A stretch of 64,000 nucleotides of DNA from Flintibacter muris (GTDB taxonomy: Bacteria; Bacillota; Clostridia; Oscillospirales; Oscillospiraceae): the NCBI RefSeq assembly GCF_943192995.1, contig NZ_CALPCP010000007.1, positions 87,095-151,094 on the forward strand. Reading direction: 5' to 3'. A model generated the notes under the pieces. The model saw only the letters and a list, made by a program, of their open reading frames with translations. It ran no database searches and was not told where the DNA came from. Of this stretch, positions 43,489 through 52,189 are shown piece after piece. The translations under genes and the position numbers were made by a program. The first letter of the stretch is position 1. The number at the start of each line of letters is the position of its first letter.

Positions 43489-45069
43489 CTATACCCCGCT
43501 GTCGCCGTAGTTGGCCAGTACCCGGGCGGAGGGGTCGTCCACGTCGCAGCCCTCCCAGCTTTTGTTGGGCATCCAGAAGTCTGTGACCATGCCGCTCTGG
43601 CCGGGGTAGTACTTCTCAAAAATCTCCCGGTAGAGCAGCGACTCCTTGGTAAAGGGCGCGGCGTGGCTGTACTTTTGCCGCCGCGCTTCAAATTCCTGGC
43701 CAGTATACCGCCCCTCGGCGTACTCCTTCAGGTCGTCCACCAGGGAGTGGCCCACCGCGTCGGAAAAGGCGGCCTTCTCCCGCCACAGGATGCTGTCGGG
43801 CAGCCAATCGCCCTGGAAAGCCTTCCGCAGCAGATACTTGCCCTTACTGTAGCGGTTGCGCTTCTTCTCCGGGTCAATAGACATGACATAGCGAACAAAG
43901 TCCAGGTCGCCGAAGGGCACCCGGGCCTCCAGGGAGTTGACTGAAATGCACCGGTCGGCCCGGAGCACGTCGTACATGTGCAGCTCCCGCATCCGCTTTT
44001 CCGCCTCCTGCTGAAAGGCCTGGGCGGAGGGGGCGTAGTCGGTGTATTTGTAGCCGAAGAGCTCGTCAGAAATTTCCCCTGTGAGGAGCACCCGGATATC
44101 TGTCCGCTCATGGATGGCCTTGCAGATGAGATACATGCCCATGCTGGCCCGGATAGTGGTGATGTCGTAAGTGCCCAGCAGCTCAATCACCGTCTCCAGG
44201 CTGGACAGCACGTCCTCTTTGGTGATGATAATCTCTGTGTGGTCGCTGCCGATACAGCGGGCCGCCTCTCTGGCGTATTTCAGGTCAATGGCGTCGGTGT
44301 CCATGCCGACAGCAAAGGTTTGAATGGGCGCTTTGCTCCGCCGGGCGGCGATGGCGCACACCAGGGAGGAGTCCAGGCCGCCGGACAGGAGAAAGCCCAC
44401 CTTGGCGTCGGCCACCAGCCGCTTTTCCACCCCGGCCACCAGCTTTTCCCGGATATTTCTGCAACAAATTTCCAGTTCATCATAGCAGAAATGTTCCACT
44501 TTGGCAATATCGTGATAGCACACAAATTTGCCCCCCTTGTAGTAGTGCCCCGGGGGGAAGGGGGTGATTCGCTCTGTCAGGCCCAGCAGGTTTTTGGGCT
44601 CGCTGGCAAAGAGGATGGTCCCCCGGCTGTCATACCCGTAGTAGAGGGGGCGGATGCCAATAGGGTCCCGGGCGGCGATAAACTCGCCGGACTGGCCGTC
44701 ATACAGGATGCAGGCAAACTCCGCGTCCAGCATGGCGAACATGTCTGTGCCGTACTCCCGGTATAAAGGGAGCAGAATTTCGCAGTCGGACTGGCTCTGA
44801 AATGTGTATCCCCGCTCCAGCAGGTCTTGCTTCAGCTTCTCAAAGCCGTAGATTTCGCCGTTGCACACGGCAAAGCTGCCCTCCAGCTCAAAGGGCTGCA
44901 TTCCGGCGGGGGTGAGACCCATGATGGCCAGGCGGTGAAAGCCCAGCAGTCCCTGGCCGGCCCGGATCATCCGGCTATCGTCCGGCCCCCGGCTTTTGGT
45001 GCGGTCAAAGCCCGCCTGAACGGCGGCCAGATTGGCCGCAGGGCCGCAATATCCTATAATTGAGCACAT
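43489..45069 (-). CDS. asnB: Asparagine synthase (glutamine-hydrolysing), AsnB
   Basis: A 526-residue amidotransferase. Removal of Met exposes the N-terminal nucleophile Cys (MCSIIGYCG). The class II glutaminase domain includes SRGPDD, FHRLAIMG and CNGEIYGFE. The synthetase domain has FLLSGGLDSSLVCAIA (PP-loop), LTGEISDELFGYKY and ISVNSLEARVPFGD. It transfers glutamine nitrogen to aspartate. ATG 45069 follows CGGAGGG; an upstream extension crosses a family A repeat and would bury the catalytic Cys. Confidence 0.95.
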   Translation of the reverse strand: MCSIIGYCGPAANLAAVQAGFDRTKSRGPDDSRMIRAGQGLLGFHRLAIMGLTPAGMQPFELEGSFAVCNGEIYGFEKLKQDLLERGYTFQSQSDCEILLPLYREYGTDMFAMLDAEFACILYDGQSGEFIAARDPIGIRPLYYGYDSRGTILFASEPKNLLGLTERITPFPPGHYYKGGKFVCYHDIAKVEHFCYDELEICCRNIREKLVAGVEKRLVADAKVGFLLSGGLDSSLVCAIAARRSKAPIQTFAVGMDTDAIDLKYAREAARCIGSDHTEIIITKEDVLSSLETVIELLGTYDITTIRASMGMYLICKAIHERTDIRVLLTGEISDELFGYKYTDYAPSAQAFQQEAEKRMRELHMYDVLRADRCISVNSLEARVPFGDLDFVRYVMSIDPEKKRNRYSKGKYLLRKAFQGDWLPDSILWREKAAFSDAVGHSLVDDLKEYAEGRYTGQEFEARRQKYSHAAPFTKESLLYREIFEKYYPGQSGMVTDFWMPNKSWEGCDVDDPSARVLANYGDSGV

Positions 45070-45101
45070 ATATGCTTCCCTCCGTTTTTGGAGATTGGCC
45101 C

Positions 45102-45175
45102 TGCATAGAGGCGGCCTGCGGCCGCCCGTGGAGGGCTTTTTTAATTGACGGGCGGCCATAGGCCGCCCATACAGA
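45102..45175. repeat. Interspersed palindromic repeat, family A copy 4
   Basis: Arms AGGCGGCCTGCGGCCGCCCG and GGGCGGCCATAGGCCGCCCA around GAGGGCTTTTTTAATTGAC. Confidence 0.8.
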
Positions 45176-45179
45176 ATGC

Positions 45180-47276
45180 TTACCGCACCCCGAACAGCAG
45201 ATCGCCGTAGGTGGGGAAGGGCCAGTATTTTCTGGCGGTGAGGGTTTCGGCCTCGTCACAAGCCAGGCGCAGCTGGCCCATTCTGGGCAGTACCGTGTCA
45301 CGGATGGCCTCGGCCTCCCCTTTGATGCCGCCGGCCTCAGACAGAGCCATAACCGCCTGCTCCAGCTCCGCCGTTCTGGCGGCCATCTGGTCGGTCAGGC
45401 CGGCCAGCTCTTTCACCAGCTCTGTCTCATAGGCGCAGGGGCATCCGGGAATCAGGTTCTTTTTGGCGGCGGCGGCCTTGGCAGTATCCAGAGTGAAGGC
45501 CTCCACAGCGGGGATAATCTCGGTGCGGGCCATGTCCACCATGGTGTTGGCCTCAATGATGATGGTCTTGCAGTAGTTTTCCAGCGTCACCTCATACCGG
45601 GAGACCAGCTCCGCCTTGGTAAATACCTTGTGGGCGGTAAGCAGGGCCACGTTCTTCTCGTCCAGCAGATGGGGGACGCAGTCGGGGGTGGTGCGGTAGT
45701 TGGACAGTCCCCGCTGTCCGGTGGCCTCCCGAATCCAGGCGTCGTCATAGCCGTTGCCGTTGAAGATGATGCGCTTGTGGTCCTGAATGGTCTTGCGGAT
45801 CATGGCCTGGAGGGCGGATTCAAAGTCTTCAGTCCCCTCCAGCCGGTCGGCGTAGATTTTCAGGCTCTCAGCCACGGCGGTGTTAATCATAATGTTGGCG
45901 CAGGCGATAGAGTCGGCGGAGCCCACCATGCGGAACTCAAACTTGTTGCCGGTGAAGGCGAAGGGGGAGGTGCGGTTGCGGTCGGTGGTGTCCCGGCGGA
46001 ACTTGGGCAGGACGTCCACCCCCAGACGGACCTTGCCGGTATCAATGCTGGTGTAGGGGGCGTCGTGCTCAATGCAGCCCAGGATGGCGGCCAGCTCATC
46101 CCCCAGGAAGATGGACACCACAGCGGGGGGCGCCTCGTTGGCCCCCAGGCGGTGGTCGTTGCCGGCGGTGGCCACCGAGATGCGCAGCAGGTCCTGATAG
46201 TCGTCCACCGCCTTGATAACGGCGCACAGGAACAGCAGGAACTGGGCATTTTCATAGGGGGTCTCTCCGGGGGAGAGGAGGTTGACCCCGGTGTCGGTGG
46301 AGATGGACCAGTTGTTGTGCTTGCCCGAGCCGTTCACCCCCACAAAGGGCTTTTCGTGGAGCAGGCAGACCAGTCCGTGGCGGGCGGCCACCTTCTGCAT
46401 AATCTCCATGGTCAGCTGGTTGTGGTCGGTGGAGATGTTGGTGGTGGTGTAGATAGGGGCCAGCTCGTGCTGGGCGGGGGCCACCTCGTTATGCTGGGTC
46501 TTGGCCAGGATGCCCAGCTTCCACAGCTCGTCGTTCAGTTCCTCCATGTAGGCGGCCACCCGGGGCTTGATGGCACCGAAGTAGTGGTCGTCCATCTCCT
46601 GGCCCTTGGGGGGCTTGGCCCCGAAGAGGGTGCGGCCGGTAAAGCGCAGGTCCCGGCGCTGCTCCCACATTTTGGCGTCCACCAGAAAGTACTCCTGCTC
46701 CGGACCTACGGCGGTGTTGACGTGCTTCACATCCGTGTTTCCAAACAGCCGCAGAATGCGCAGGGCCTGCTTGTTCAAGGCGGCCATGGAGCGCAGAAGA
46801 GGGGTCTTTTTGTCCAAAGCCTCCCCGTTGTAGCCGCAGAAGGCGGTGGGGACGCACAGGGTTTTGTCCTTGATAAAGGCGTAGGAGGTGGGGTCCCAGG
46901 CGGTGTAGCCCCGGGCCTCAAAGGTGGCCCGCAGTCCGCCGGAGGGGAAGGAGGAGGCGTCCGGCTCACCCTGGATCAGCTCCTTGCCGGAGAACTCCAT
47001 AATCACCCGCCCGTCGGGAGCGGGAGAGATAAAGCTGTCGTGCTTTTCGGCGGTAACGCCGGTGAGGGGCTGGAACCAGTGGGTAAAGTGGGTGGCCCCG
47101 TGGGCCACCGCCCAGTCCTTCATGGCGCTGGCCACCGCGTTGGCCACGCCGATATTCAGCTTTGCCCCCTGGTCAATGGTCTTTTTCAAAGACTGGTATA
47201 CGTCAGCGGACAGATTGGCCTTCATCACCCTGTCGTCAAACACCAAGCTGCCGAAATACTCCGGTACTGCTGCCAT
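45180..47276 (-). CDS. glnN: Glutamine synthetase type III
   Basis: A 698-residue type III enzyme (the family is about 690-730 residues, much longer than type I) making glutamine from glutamate, ammonia and ATP. Signature parts include [77 protein letters not shown] and [16 protein letters not shown]. The start at 47276 has AAAGGGTG. Transcription must cross a promoter-proximal hairpin at 47404-47455, which suggests attenuation or a stability element. Confidence 0.96.
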   Translation of the reverse strand: MAAVPEYFGSLVFDDRVMKANLSADVYQSLKKTIDQGAKLNIGVANAVASAMKDWAVAHGATHFTHWFQPLTGVTAEKHDSFISPAPDGRVIMEFSGKELIQGEPDASSFPSGGLRATFEARGYTAWDPTSYAFIKDKTLCVPTAFCGYNGEALDKKTPLLRSMAALNKQALRILRLFGNTDVKHVNTAVGPEQEYFLVDAKMWEQRRDLRFTGRTLFGAKPPKGQEMDDHYFGAIKPRVAAYMEELNDELWKLGILAKTQHNEVAPAQHELAPIYTTTNISTDHNQLTMEIMQKVAARHGLVCLLHEKPFVGVNGSGKHNNWSISTDTGVNLLSPGETPYENAQFLLFLCAVIKAVDDYQDLLRISVATAGNDHRLGANEAPPAVVSIFLGDELAAILGCIEHDAPYTSIDTGKVRLGVDVLPKFRRDTTDRNRTSPFAFTGNKFEFRMVGSADSIACANIMINTAVAESLKIYADRLEGTEDFESALQAMIRKTIQDHKRIIFNGNGYDDAWIREATGQRGLSNYRTTPDCVPHLLDEKNVALLTAHKVFTKAELVSRYEVTLENYCKTIIIEANTMVDMARTEIIPAVEAFTLDTAKAAAAKKNLIPGCPCAYETELVKELAGLTDQMAARTAELEQAVMALSEAGGIKGEAEAIRDTVLPRMGQLRLACDEAETLTARKYWPFPTYGDLLFGVR

Positions 47277-47311
47277 CTTTGTTCACCCTTTCATTGTTTC
47301 GGTTTTTGTAC

Positions 47312-47403
47312 GGCTCCCTCCTTGCGGGAGCTGCCGCCGCCAGAGGCGGTGAGGGAGTTACTCCCTCCGGCCCTTCGGGCCGCCTCCCTTGGAGAGGGAG
47401 GCA
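47312..47403. repeat. Family B repeat inside the glnN leader
   Basis: GGCTCCCTCCTTGCGGGAGC, GAGGGAGTTACTCCCTCCGG and GCCTCCCTTGGAGAGGGAGG: nested stems that would be part of the glnN mRNA leader. Confidence 0.7.
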
Positions 47404-47455
47404 TAAAAAGGGGCAAAGGCGCCTTTCAGGTAGAAACCTAAAAGACGCCTTTGCC
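47404..47455 (-). terminator. Promoter-proximal terminator-like hairpin in the glnN leader
   Basis: Minus strand: arms GGCAAAGGCG.CTTT.AGGT and ACCT.AAAG.CGCCTTTGCC form about 20 bp with two wobble pairs and a 4-nt loop, followed by CCTTTTTA. It begins about 6 nt after the predicted transcription start. Confidence 0.7.
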
Positions 47456-47466
47456 TTTATGGGCGC

Positions 47467-47496
47467 ATTATACGCTCTTCCTTGGGGAATTGTCAA
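47467..47496 (-). promoter_or_regulatory. Consensus sigma-A promoter of glnN
   Basis: Minus strand: TTGACA, 18-bp spacer, TATAAT. Both hexamers are perfect. Confidence 0.85.
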
Positions 47497-47535
47497 CTGT
47501 TTTTTTTGGAAATTTTGAAATCCTGTTGAGGGTGG

Positions 47536-47564
47536 TGGAAAATTCCCGGGAGACGTGCTATAAT
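47536..47564 (+). promoter_or_regulatory. Promoter of glnA with extended -10
   Basis: TGGAAA, 17-bp spacer, TATAAT preceded by TGC. The -35 is poor, as expected for a controlled promoter. Confidence 0.6.
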
Positions 47565-47577
47565 ATCTGGGAATTTT
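47539..47577. promoter_or_regulatory. Inverted repeat across the glnA promoter
   Basis: AAAATTCCC and GGGAATTTT, 9 bp perfect arms separated by 21 bp and bracketing the -10 element: a candidate operator or 5' hairpin. Confidence 0.5.
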
Positions 47578-47600
47578 AATCAAAGAAAGCGGGAGCAGCT

Positions 47601-48812
47601 ATGAAGTATTCCGAGCAAGAGGTCATCCAATATGTTCAGGAGGAGGAGATCGCCTTTATCCACCTGGCCTTCTGCGACGTGTTTGGCAGGCAGAAAAATA
47701 TTTCTATTGTGCCTGCGGAGCTCCCCCGGGCCTTTGAGTATGGCATTGCCTTTGACGCCTCCGCCATCGCCGGCTTTGGGGACGAGGCCCGCTCCGACCT
47801 GCTGCTGCGTCCCGACCCGGACACCCTGATGCTCCTCCCCTGGCGTCCGGAGCACGGGCAGGTGGTGCGGATGTTTTGTTCTATCGTCTACCCGGACGGG
47901 CAGCCCTTTGAGTGCGACACCCGGGCCATGCTGCGGAACGCGGCGGCCCGGGCGGAGGAGAAGGGGTACTCCTTTCTCTTCGGCGCGGAGCAGGAGTTCT
48001 ACCTGTTCAAGCGGGACGAAAACGGCGAGCCCACAAAAATTCCCTATGACCGGGCGGGCTATATGGACATTGCTCCCGACGACAAGGGGGAGAATATCCG
48101 CCGGGAGATCTGCCTCACCCTGGCCCAGATGGGCATTTTCCCCGAGTGCTCCCACCACGAGGAGGGGCCCGGCCAGAACGAGATCGACTTCCGCTACTCC
48201 GACCCCCTCACCGCGGCGGACAACGTGATGACCTTTCAGTCCATTGTGAAGTTTATCGCCGAGCGCAACGGCCTCTACGCCGATTTTTCCCCCAAACCCC
48301 TGGCGGAGGAGCCGGGCAGCGGCTTCCACATCAATATGTCCGTCAAGGCGGCGGACGGCCGGGACCGGCTGTATGAGATGGTGGCCGGGGTGCTGGACAA
48401 GGTGGAGGAGATGACCCTGTTCCTCAACCCGGTGGAGGCCTCCTACACCCGCTTTGGCGGCCACAAGGCGCCCCGGTATGTGTCCTGGTCCCGGGAGAAC
48501 CGGTCCCAGCTGATCCGAATTCCCGCCGCCGTGGGGGAGTACCGCCGGGCGGAGCTGCGCTCCCCGGACCCCGCCGCCAATCCCTATCTGGCCTTTGCCC
48601 TGATGATCCAGGCCGGGCTGCGGGGCATTGAGAGGGGGCTGGAGCTGCCCCCCGCCGCCGGCCTCAATTTCTATCAGGCGAAGGGGGAGACTTTATCCCG
48701 GTTCCGCCGCCTGCCCCATGACCTGACGGCGGCCGCAGCTGCCGCAGACAGCCCCTTTATCCGGGAGCATGTTCCGGAAGCGGTAATTGAGGAGTACCGC
48801 AAAAAGCGGTAA
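47601..48812 (+). CDS. glnA: Glutamine synthetase type I
   Basis: A 403-residue type I glutamine synthetase, shorter than the usual 440-470. Metal and substrate segments are FGAEQEFYLF, GQNEIDFRYSDPLTAADNVM, PGSGFHINMS and RRAELRSPDPAANPYLAFAL. The adenylylation-loop Tyr region of type I-beta enzymes is not evident, consistent with the alpha subtype of Firmicutes. It is divergent from glnN and followed 24 bp later by an ANTAR regulator in the same direction. The start at 47601 has AAAGCGGGAGC. A gamma-glutamyl ligase relative is possible but less likely. Confidence 0.88.
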   Translation: MKYSEQEVIQYVQEEEIAFIHLAFCDVFGRQKNISIVPAELPRAFEYGIAFDASAIAGFGDEARSDLLLRPDPDTLMLLPWRPEHGQVVRMFCSIVYPDGQPFECDTRAMLRNAAARAEEKGYSFLFGAEQEFYLFKRDENGEPTKIPYDRAGYMDIAPDDKGENIRREICLTLAQMGIFPECSHHEEGPGQNEIDFRYSDPLTAADNVMTFQSIVKFIAERNGLYADFSPKPLAEEPGSGFHINMSVKAADGRDRLYEMVAGVLDKVEEMTLFLNPVEASYTRFGGHKAPRYVSWSRENRSQLIRIPAAVGEYRRAELRSPDPAANPYLAFALMIQAGLRGIERGLELPPAAGLNFYQAKGETLSRFRRLPHDLTAAAAAADSPFIREHVPEAVIEEYRKKR

Positions 48813-48836
48813 AACCAACGGAAAGGTGGGGAGACT

Positions 48837-49421
48837 GTGAGCTTGAAGGAGCGGGTGTACAGCGTACTGATTGTATCGGCCTCAGAGAAGTTTCAAAACT
48901 CCCTCCTCTCCCTTCTGCCTGAGGCTGTATATTCTCCCATTGTCACCACAGCCAGCGTGGGCGGGGCCGAGCGGGCCCGGAACCAGCGGGAATTTGACTT
49001 TATCTTTATCAACTCCCCCCTGCCTGACGACGCCGGGATTCACTTTGCCATAGACAGCTGCCGGCAAGGGGGCACGGTGACGGTGCTCTTCGCGGCGGCG
49101 GCGCTGTACGATCAGGTCCATGCCCGGGTGGCGGAGCACGGGGTGTTTGTCCTGCCCCGGCCCATCCCCCGGGACGCCATTTTCCGGGGGCTGAACTGGA
49201 TGACCGCCGCCCGGGAGCGCCTGCGGGGATATGAGAAGAAGGTCCGGCCCATTGAGGAGAAAATGGAGGAGATCCGCCTGGTCAACCGGGCCAAGTGGCT
49301 GCTCATCAGCGAGCTGAAGATGTCCGAGCCCGACGCCCACCACTATATAACCCGTCAGGCCATGGACCGGTGCGTCTCCAAGCGGGCGGTGGCGGAGGAG
49401 ATTATCAGACTCTATTCTTAA
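48837..49421 (+). CDS. ANTAR-domain response regulator (antiterminator)
   Basis: A 194-residue protein: a degenerate receiver (about 8-125: VLIVSASEKFQNSLLSLLPE; phospho-acceptor region FIFINSPLPDD lacks a clean Asp) and a C-terminal ANTAR domain (about 135-190: KMEEIRLVNRAKWLLISELK, DAHHYITRQAMDRCVSKR, AVAEEIIRLYS). ANTAR proteins bind paired RNA hairpins and block terminators. The start is GTG 48837 after AAAGGTGGGGAG. Its place after glnA suggests control of nitrogen-assimilation transcripts, possibly the hairpin in the glnN leader. Confidence 0.88.
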   Translation: MSLKERVYSVLIVSASEKFQNSLLSLLPEAVYSPIVTTASVGGAERARNQREFDFIFINSPLPDDAGIHFAIDSCRQGGTVTVLFAAAALYDQVHARVAEHGVFVLPRPIPRDAIFRGLNWMTAARERLRGYEKKVRPIEEKMEEIRLVNRAKWLLISELKMSEPDAHHYITRQAMDRCVSKRAVAEEIIRLYS

Positions 49422-49455
49422 ACGGCCCTTTATATGCAGGGGCGGCAATTTTGAA

Positions 49456-49486
49456 CGCAAGCCCCCTTACACGGAGGGGGCTTGCG
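49456..49486. terminator. Bidirectional terminator after the ANTAR and histidine kinase genes
   Basis: CGCAAGCCCCC / GGGGGCTTGCG stem spanning the stop codon of the kinase gene. A short remnant of family A (TGCAGGGGCGGC) lies just before it at 49435. Confidence 0.6.
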
Positions 49487-50369
49487 GCGTTTCTGGAAAG
49501 GATACCGTGATATACAGCCGCCCCTCCCGATGTTCCGCCCGGATGGCGCCGCCCAGGCGCTCGGTGAGCAGTCTGGCAATGGACAGCCCCAGGCCGGTGG
49601 AGCCCTGGCCGGTCTCCACGGTGTAGAAGCGGTCAAAGAGCCGGGCAGTGGTGATCGGGTCCAGGGCGCGGGCGGTGTTGGAGAAGGTGACGTTCCCTTC
49701 CCGGTCCAGGGAGACGGCCAGGTCGCCGCCGCTGTATTTCAGGGCGTTGCTGATGATATTGCCAAAGATGCGCCCCACTGCGGAGGGGTCCAGGCTGCGG
49801 ACCACCGGCCCGTCGGGCAGGGAGATGTCCGGGGTGATGCCCCGCTGGCTCAGGCTGGCGTAGAAGGAGACCAGGCTCTCCTCCAAAATCCGGCGCAGGT
49901 CCGCCTCCTCCCGCACCAGCTCAGGCTGGTCAACGGCCAGGGAGTAGCGGAACAGCTCCTCTGTCAGCCTGGTCATGGCCTCCGCCCGGTTGGCGATCTG
50001 ACACAGATAGCGGCGGGCATTTTCAGGCAGCTCCTCCCGCTCCATCAGGTCCAAGTAGCCCCGGATGGCGGTAAGAGGGGTGCGCAGGTCGTGGGCAATG
50101 TTGGTGACCGCGTTTTTCAGCTCGGTGTCCCCCTGCTGGAACCGCTGTCGCTGGCGGCGCAGCTCCTTGAGGTGGATGTTCAGCTCCGCCGCCAGCTTTC
50201 GGGCGTGGGCGTCCCGGGTGGACAGGAAAATGGGGCTGTTGGTGTCCTGGGTCAGGCGCTCCCCCAGCTGGTCCAGCATTTCATCTAAACTGCGGCGGAG
50301 CAGCCACAGCTTGACCAGCAGCACAATCACAATTGCGGCCAGTCCGCCGCAGATCAGCCAGGGGAGCAT
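49467..50369 (-). CDS. Sensor histidine kinase, lantibiotic/bacitracin type
   Basis: A 300-residue kinase with a single N-terminal membrane helix (about 4-24: WLICGGLAAIVIVLLVKLWL) and no outer sensor domain. The H-box is NIAHDLRTPLTAIRGYLDLM, N-box FGNIISNALKYS, F-box LFDRFYT and G2 GSTGLGLSIA. The classic DxGxG G1 box is degenerate, as in related kinases that sense through a partner ABC transporter. ATG 50369 is preferred to GTG 50378 because GAGGTG overlaps the latter. It is the last gene of the operon. Confidence 0.92.
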   Translation of the reverse strand: MLPWLICGGLAAIVIVLLVKLWLLRRSLDEMLDQLGERLTQDTNSPIFLSTRDAHARKLAAELNIHLKELRRQRQRFQQGDTELKNAVTNIAHDLRTPLTAIRGYLDLMEREELPENARRYLCQIANRAEAMTRLTEELFRYSLAVDQPELVREEADLRRILEESLVSFYASLSQRGITPDISLPDGPVVRSLDPSAVGRIFGNIISNALKYSGGDLAVSLDREGNVTFSNTARALDPITTARLFDRFYTVETGQGSTGLGLSIARLLTERLGGAIRAEHREGRLYITVSFPETPQAPSV

Positions 50370-50379
50370 GGTTGTCACC

Positions 50380-51192
50380 TCATTTCAGGTCTTTTTGCCG
50401 GAACAGGGCCAGCCCGGCGGCGGTGGTTACGGCGAATACGCCCATGGAGCACAGGGCCATCTGGACGGGGCGGGTGACGGTGCCGTCGGTGAACTGAACG
50501 GCCTGCCCCACCGGGTTCAGGTCCAGCAGGAGCTCATAGATTTTTCGCTCGTCCGGCTGGAGATAGCGGGGATTGCGTACCATCTCCGACACCATCTCTC
50601 CGTCCACCAGCTGAAGGGACGGGTAAAACTCCGGGGCCTCCAGCACCTGATAGACCGTAAGCGCGGTACCGAAAATCAGCAGGAACAGCAGCATACAGCA
50701 CACCGCCGAGGCGGCCTTGCGGCTGAAATTCATGATGACCAGGGTGAATATGGCGCACCAGGCCGCCGCCATGAGCAGGGAGAGGATCAGGCTGGTCAGC
50801 AGCGGGCCGGGGGCCTTGGGCCCACCCAGCAGGGGGACCCCCACCGCCAGGGTACACAGAATATACCCGCCGCAGAAGATGAGGGCAGCGAACACGGCGG
50901 TGATCAGATTGGCCAGGTAGACGGACAGCCGGGTATGGCCCGCGGCCAGCTTGTTGCGGATGGTTCCGTCGCTGTACTCTGAACCGAAGAACAGGGAGAG
51001 AAAGACGGACAGCAGCAGGCCGATGAGCATGGCGTAGACAAAGAAGATAGAGTCCAGGGGGAATTTTCGCTGGTATTCCAGATAGGTCTGGAGGGGCTGC
51101 CAGGCCCCGGCGGCGGCGCACAGCAGCAGGGTCACCCAGAACAGGATGCTCTTTCTCAGGCGGAACAGGTTGGCGGACAGCAGGTTAGTCAC
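50380..51192 (-). CDS. ABC-2 permease, lantibiotic immunity type
   Basis: A 270-residue permease with six predicted helices (about 15-32, 50-75, 95-120, 130-160, 165-185, 240-262), matching BcrB/SpaE-type subunits. The start is GTG 51192, with GGAGG 8 nt upstream, overlapping the ATPase stop by 8 bp; a GTG at 51201 would sit on its own ribosome binding site. It works with the ATPase at 51185-52099. Confidence 0.87.
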   Translation of the reverse strand: MTNLLSANLFRLRKSILFWVTLLLCAAAGAWQPLQTYLEYQRKFPLDSIFFVYAMLIGLLLSVFLSLFFGSEYSDGTIRNKLAAGHTRLSVYLANLITAVFAALIFCGGYILCTLAVGVPLLGGPKAPGPLLTSLILSLLMAAAWCAIFTLVIMNFSRKAASAVCCMLLFLLIFGTALTVYQVLEAPEFYPSLQLVDGEMVSEMVRNPRYLQPDERKIYELLLDLNPVGQAVQFTDGTVTRPVQMALCSMGVFAVTTAAGLALFRQKDLK

Positions 51193-52099
51193 GAGGACCA
51201 CCTCCCACCAGGTTGATGAAGTAGCTCTCCAAACTCTCGTCCCGCTCCTGGGCGGAGAGGAGCTGACAGCCCTCCTTGTCCAGCGCGGCGGAGAGCTGGG
51301 AGATCACCGGCTGGGCGAAGATATCAGCCTTGCCCTCGGACAGGATTTTGTACTCGATGCCCATGCTGTCCAGCACCCGGGCCAGGACGCGGGTGTCGGT
51401 GACCTCCACCCGCAGGCACTTTCTGCATGCGGCCTCCAGCTCGTGGGCGCTGATTTCCTTTACCATGCGGCCGCCGTCGATAAAGCCGTAGTGGGTGGCC
51501 AGACGGGACAATTCGTCCAGAATGTGGCTGGAGATGAGGACGGTAATCTGCCGCTCCCGGTTCAGCCTTAAAATCAGCTCCCTGGTCTCAATGATGCCCT
51601 GGGGGTCCAGGCCGTTTACCGGCTCGTCCAGCACCAGAAGGTCCGGGGCGCCGGCCAGGGCGATGGCGATGCCCAGCCGCTGGCGCATGCCCAGGGAAAA
51701 ATTCCGGGCCTTCTTTTTGCCCGTGCCGGACAGGCCTACCAGCTCCAGCAGGCCGGCCGCGCCGTCGTCCGATGGGATGCCCAGCACCCGGTACTGCTCC
51801 TTGATGTTGTCAGCGGCGGACAGGTCCAGGTAGATGGAGGGGGTCTCCACCACCGCACCTATGCGGCGGCGGGCCTTGTGGATGCCCTTGTCCCTGCTGT
51901 CCAGGCCGAAGAGGGTGTATCCGCCCGAGGTGGGGGCCTGTAAGCCGCAGATCAGGCGGATCAGGGTGGTCTTGCCCGCACCGTTCCGGCCCACCAGGCC
52001 GTAGATGCCCCCCTTGGGCACGTGCATGTTGAGACCGCTCAGGGCGTGAAACCCCTTGTAGGATTTCCAAAGGCCATCGGCGGTGAGAATATAGTCCAT
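51185..52099 (-). CDS. ABC ATPase, BcrA / lantibiotic immunity type
   Basis: A 304-residue ATPase. Walker A is GRNGAGKTT, signature NFSLGMRQRLGIAIAL (SLGM form typical of this family), Walker B LLVLDEPVNGLDPQG and H-loop ISSHILDEL. A roughly 90-residue C-terminal extension follows (from EVTDTRVLARVLDSMG). Resistance to, or sensing of, a wall-active peptide is the likely role. AAGGAGG precedes ATG 52099. Confidence 0.92.
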   Translation of the reverse strand: MDYILTADGLWKSYKGFHALSGLNMHVPKGGIYGLVGRNGAGKTTLIRLICGLQAPTSGGYTLFGLDSRDKGIHKARRRIGAVVETPSIYLDLSAADNIKEQYRVLGIPSDDGAAGLLELVGLSGTGKKKARNFSLGMRQRLGIAIALAGAPDLLVLDEPVNGLDPQGIIETRELILRLNRERQITVLISSHILDELSRLATHYGFIDGGRMVKEISAHELEAACRKCLRVEVTDTRVLARVLDSMGIEYKILSEGKADIFAQPVISQLSAALDKEGCQLLSAQERDESLESYFINLVGGGPRD

Positions 52100-52189
52100 A
52101 GAAAGAACCTCCTTTTCTTGAGTGGCCCCAGTCTACCCCCAAAGGGTAAAGAGGGCGGATAAGAAAAGGGTAAAGAATTGGGAAAGGTT

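Noticed and set aside
45630..47441. Open plus-strand frame of 603 codons over glnN
   Set aside because: Antisense shadow of glutamine synthetase III, Gly/Val/Gln/His-rich, no recognisable motif.
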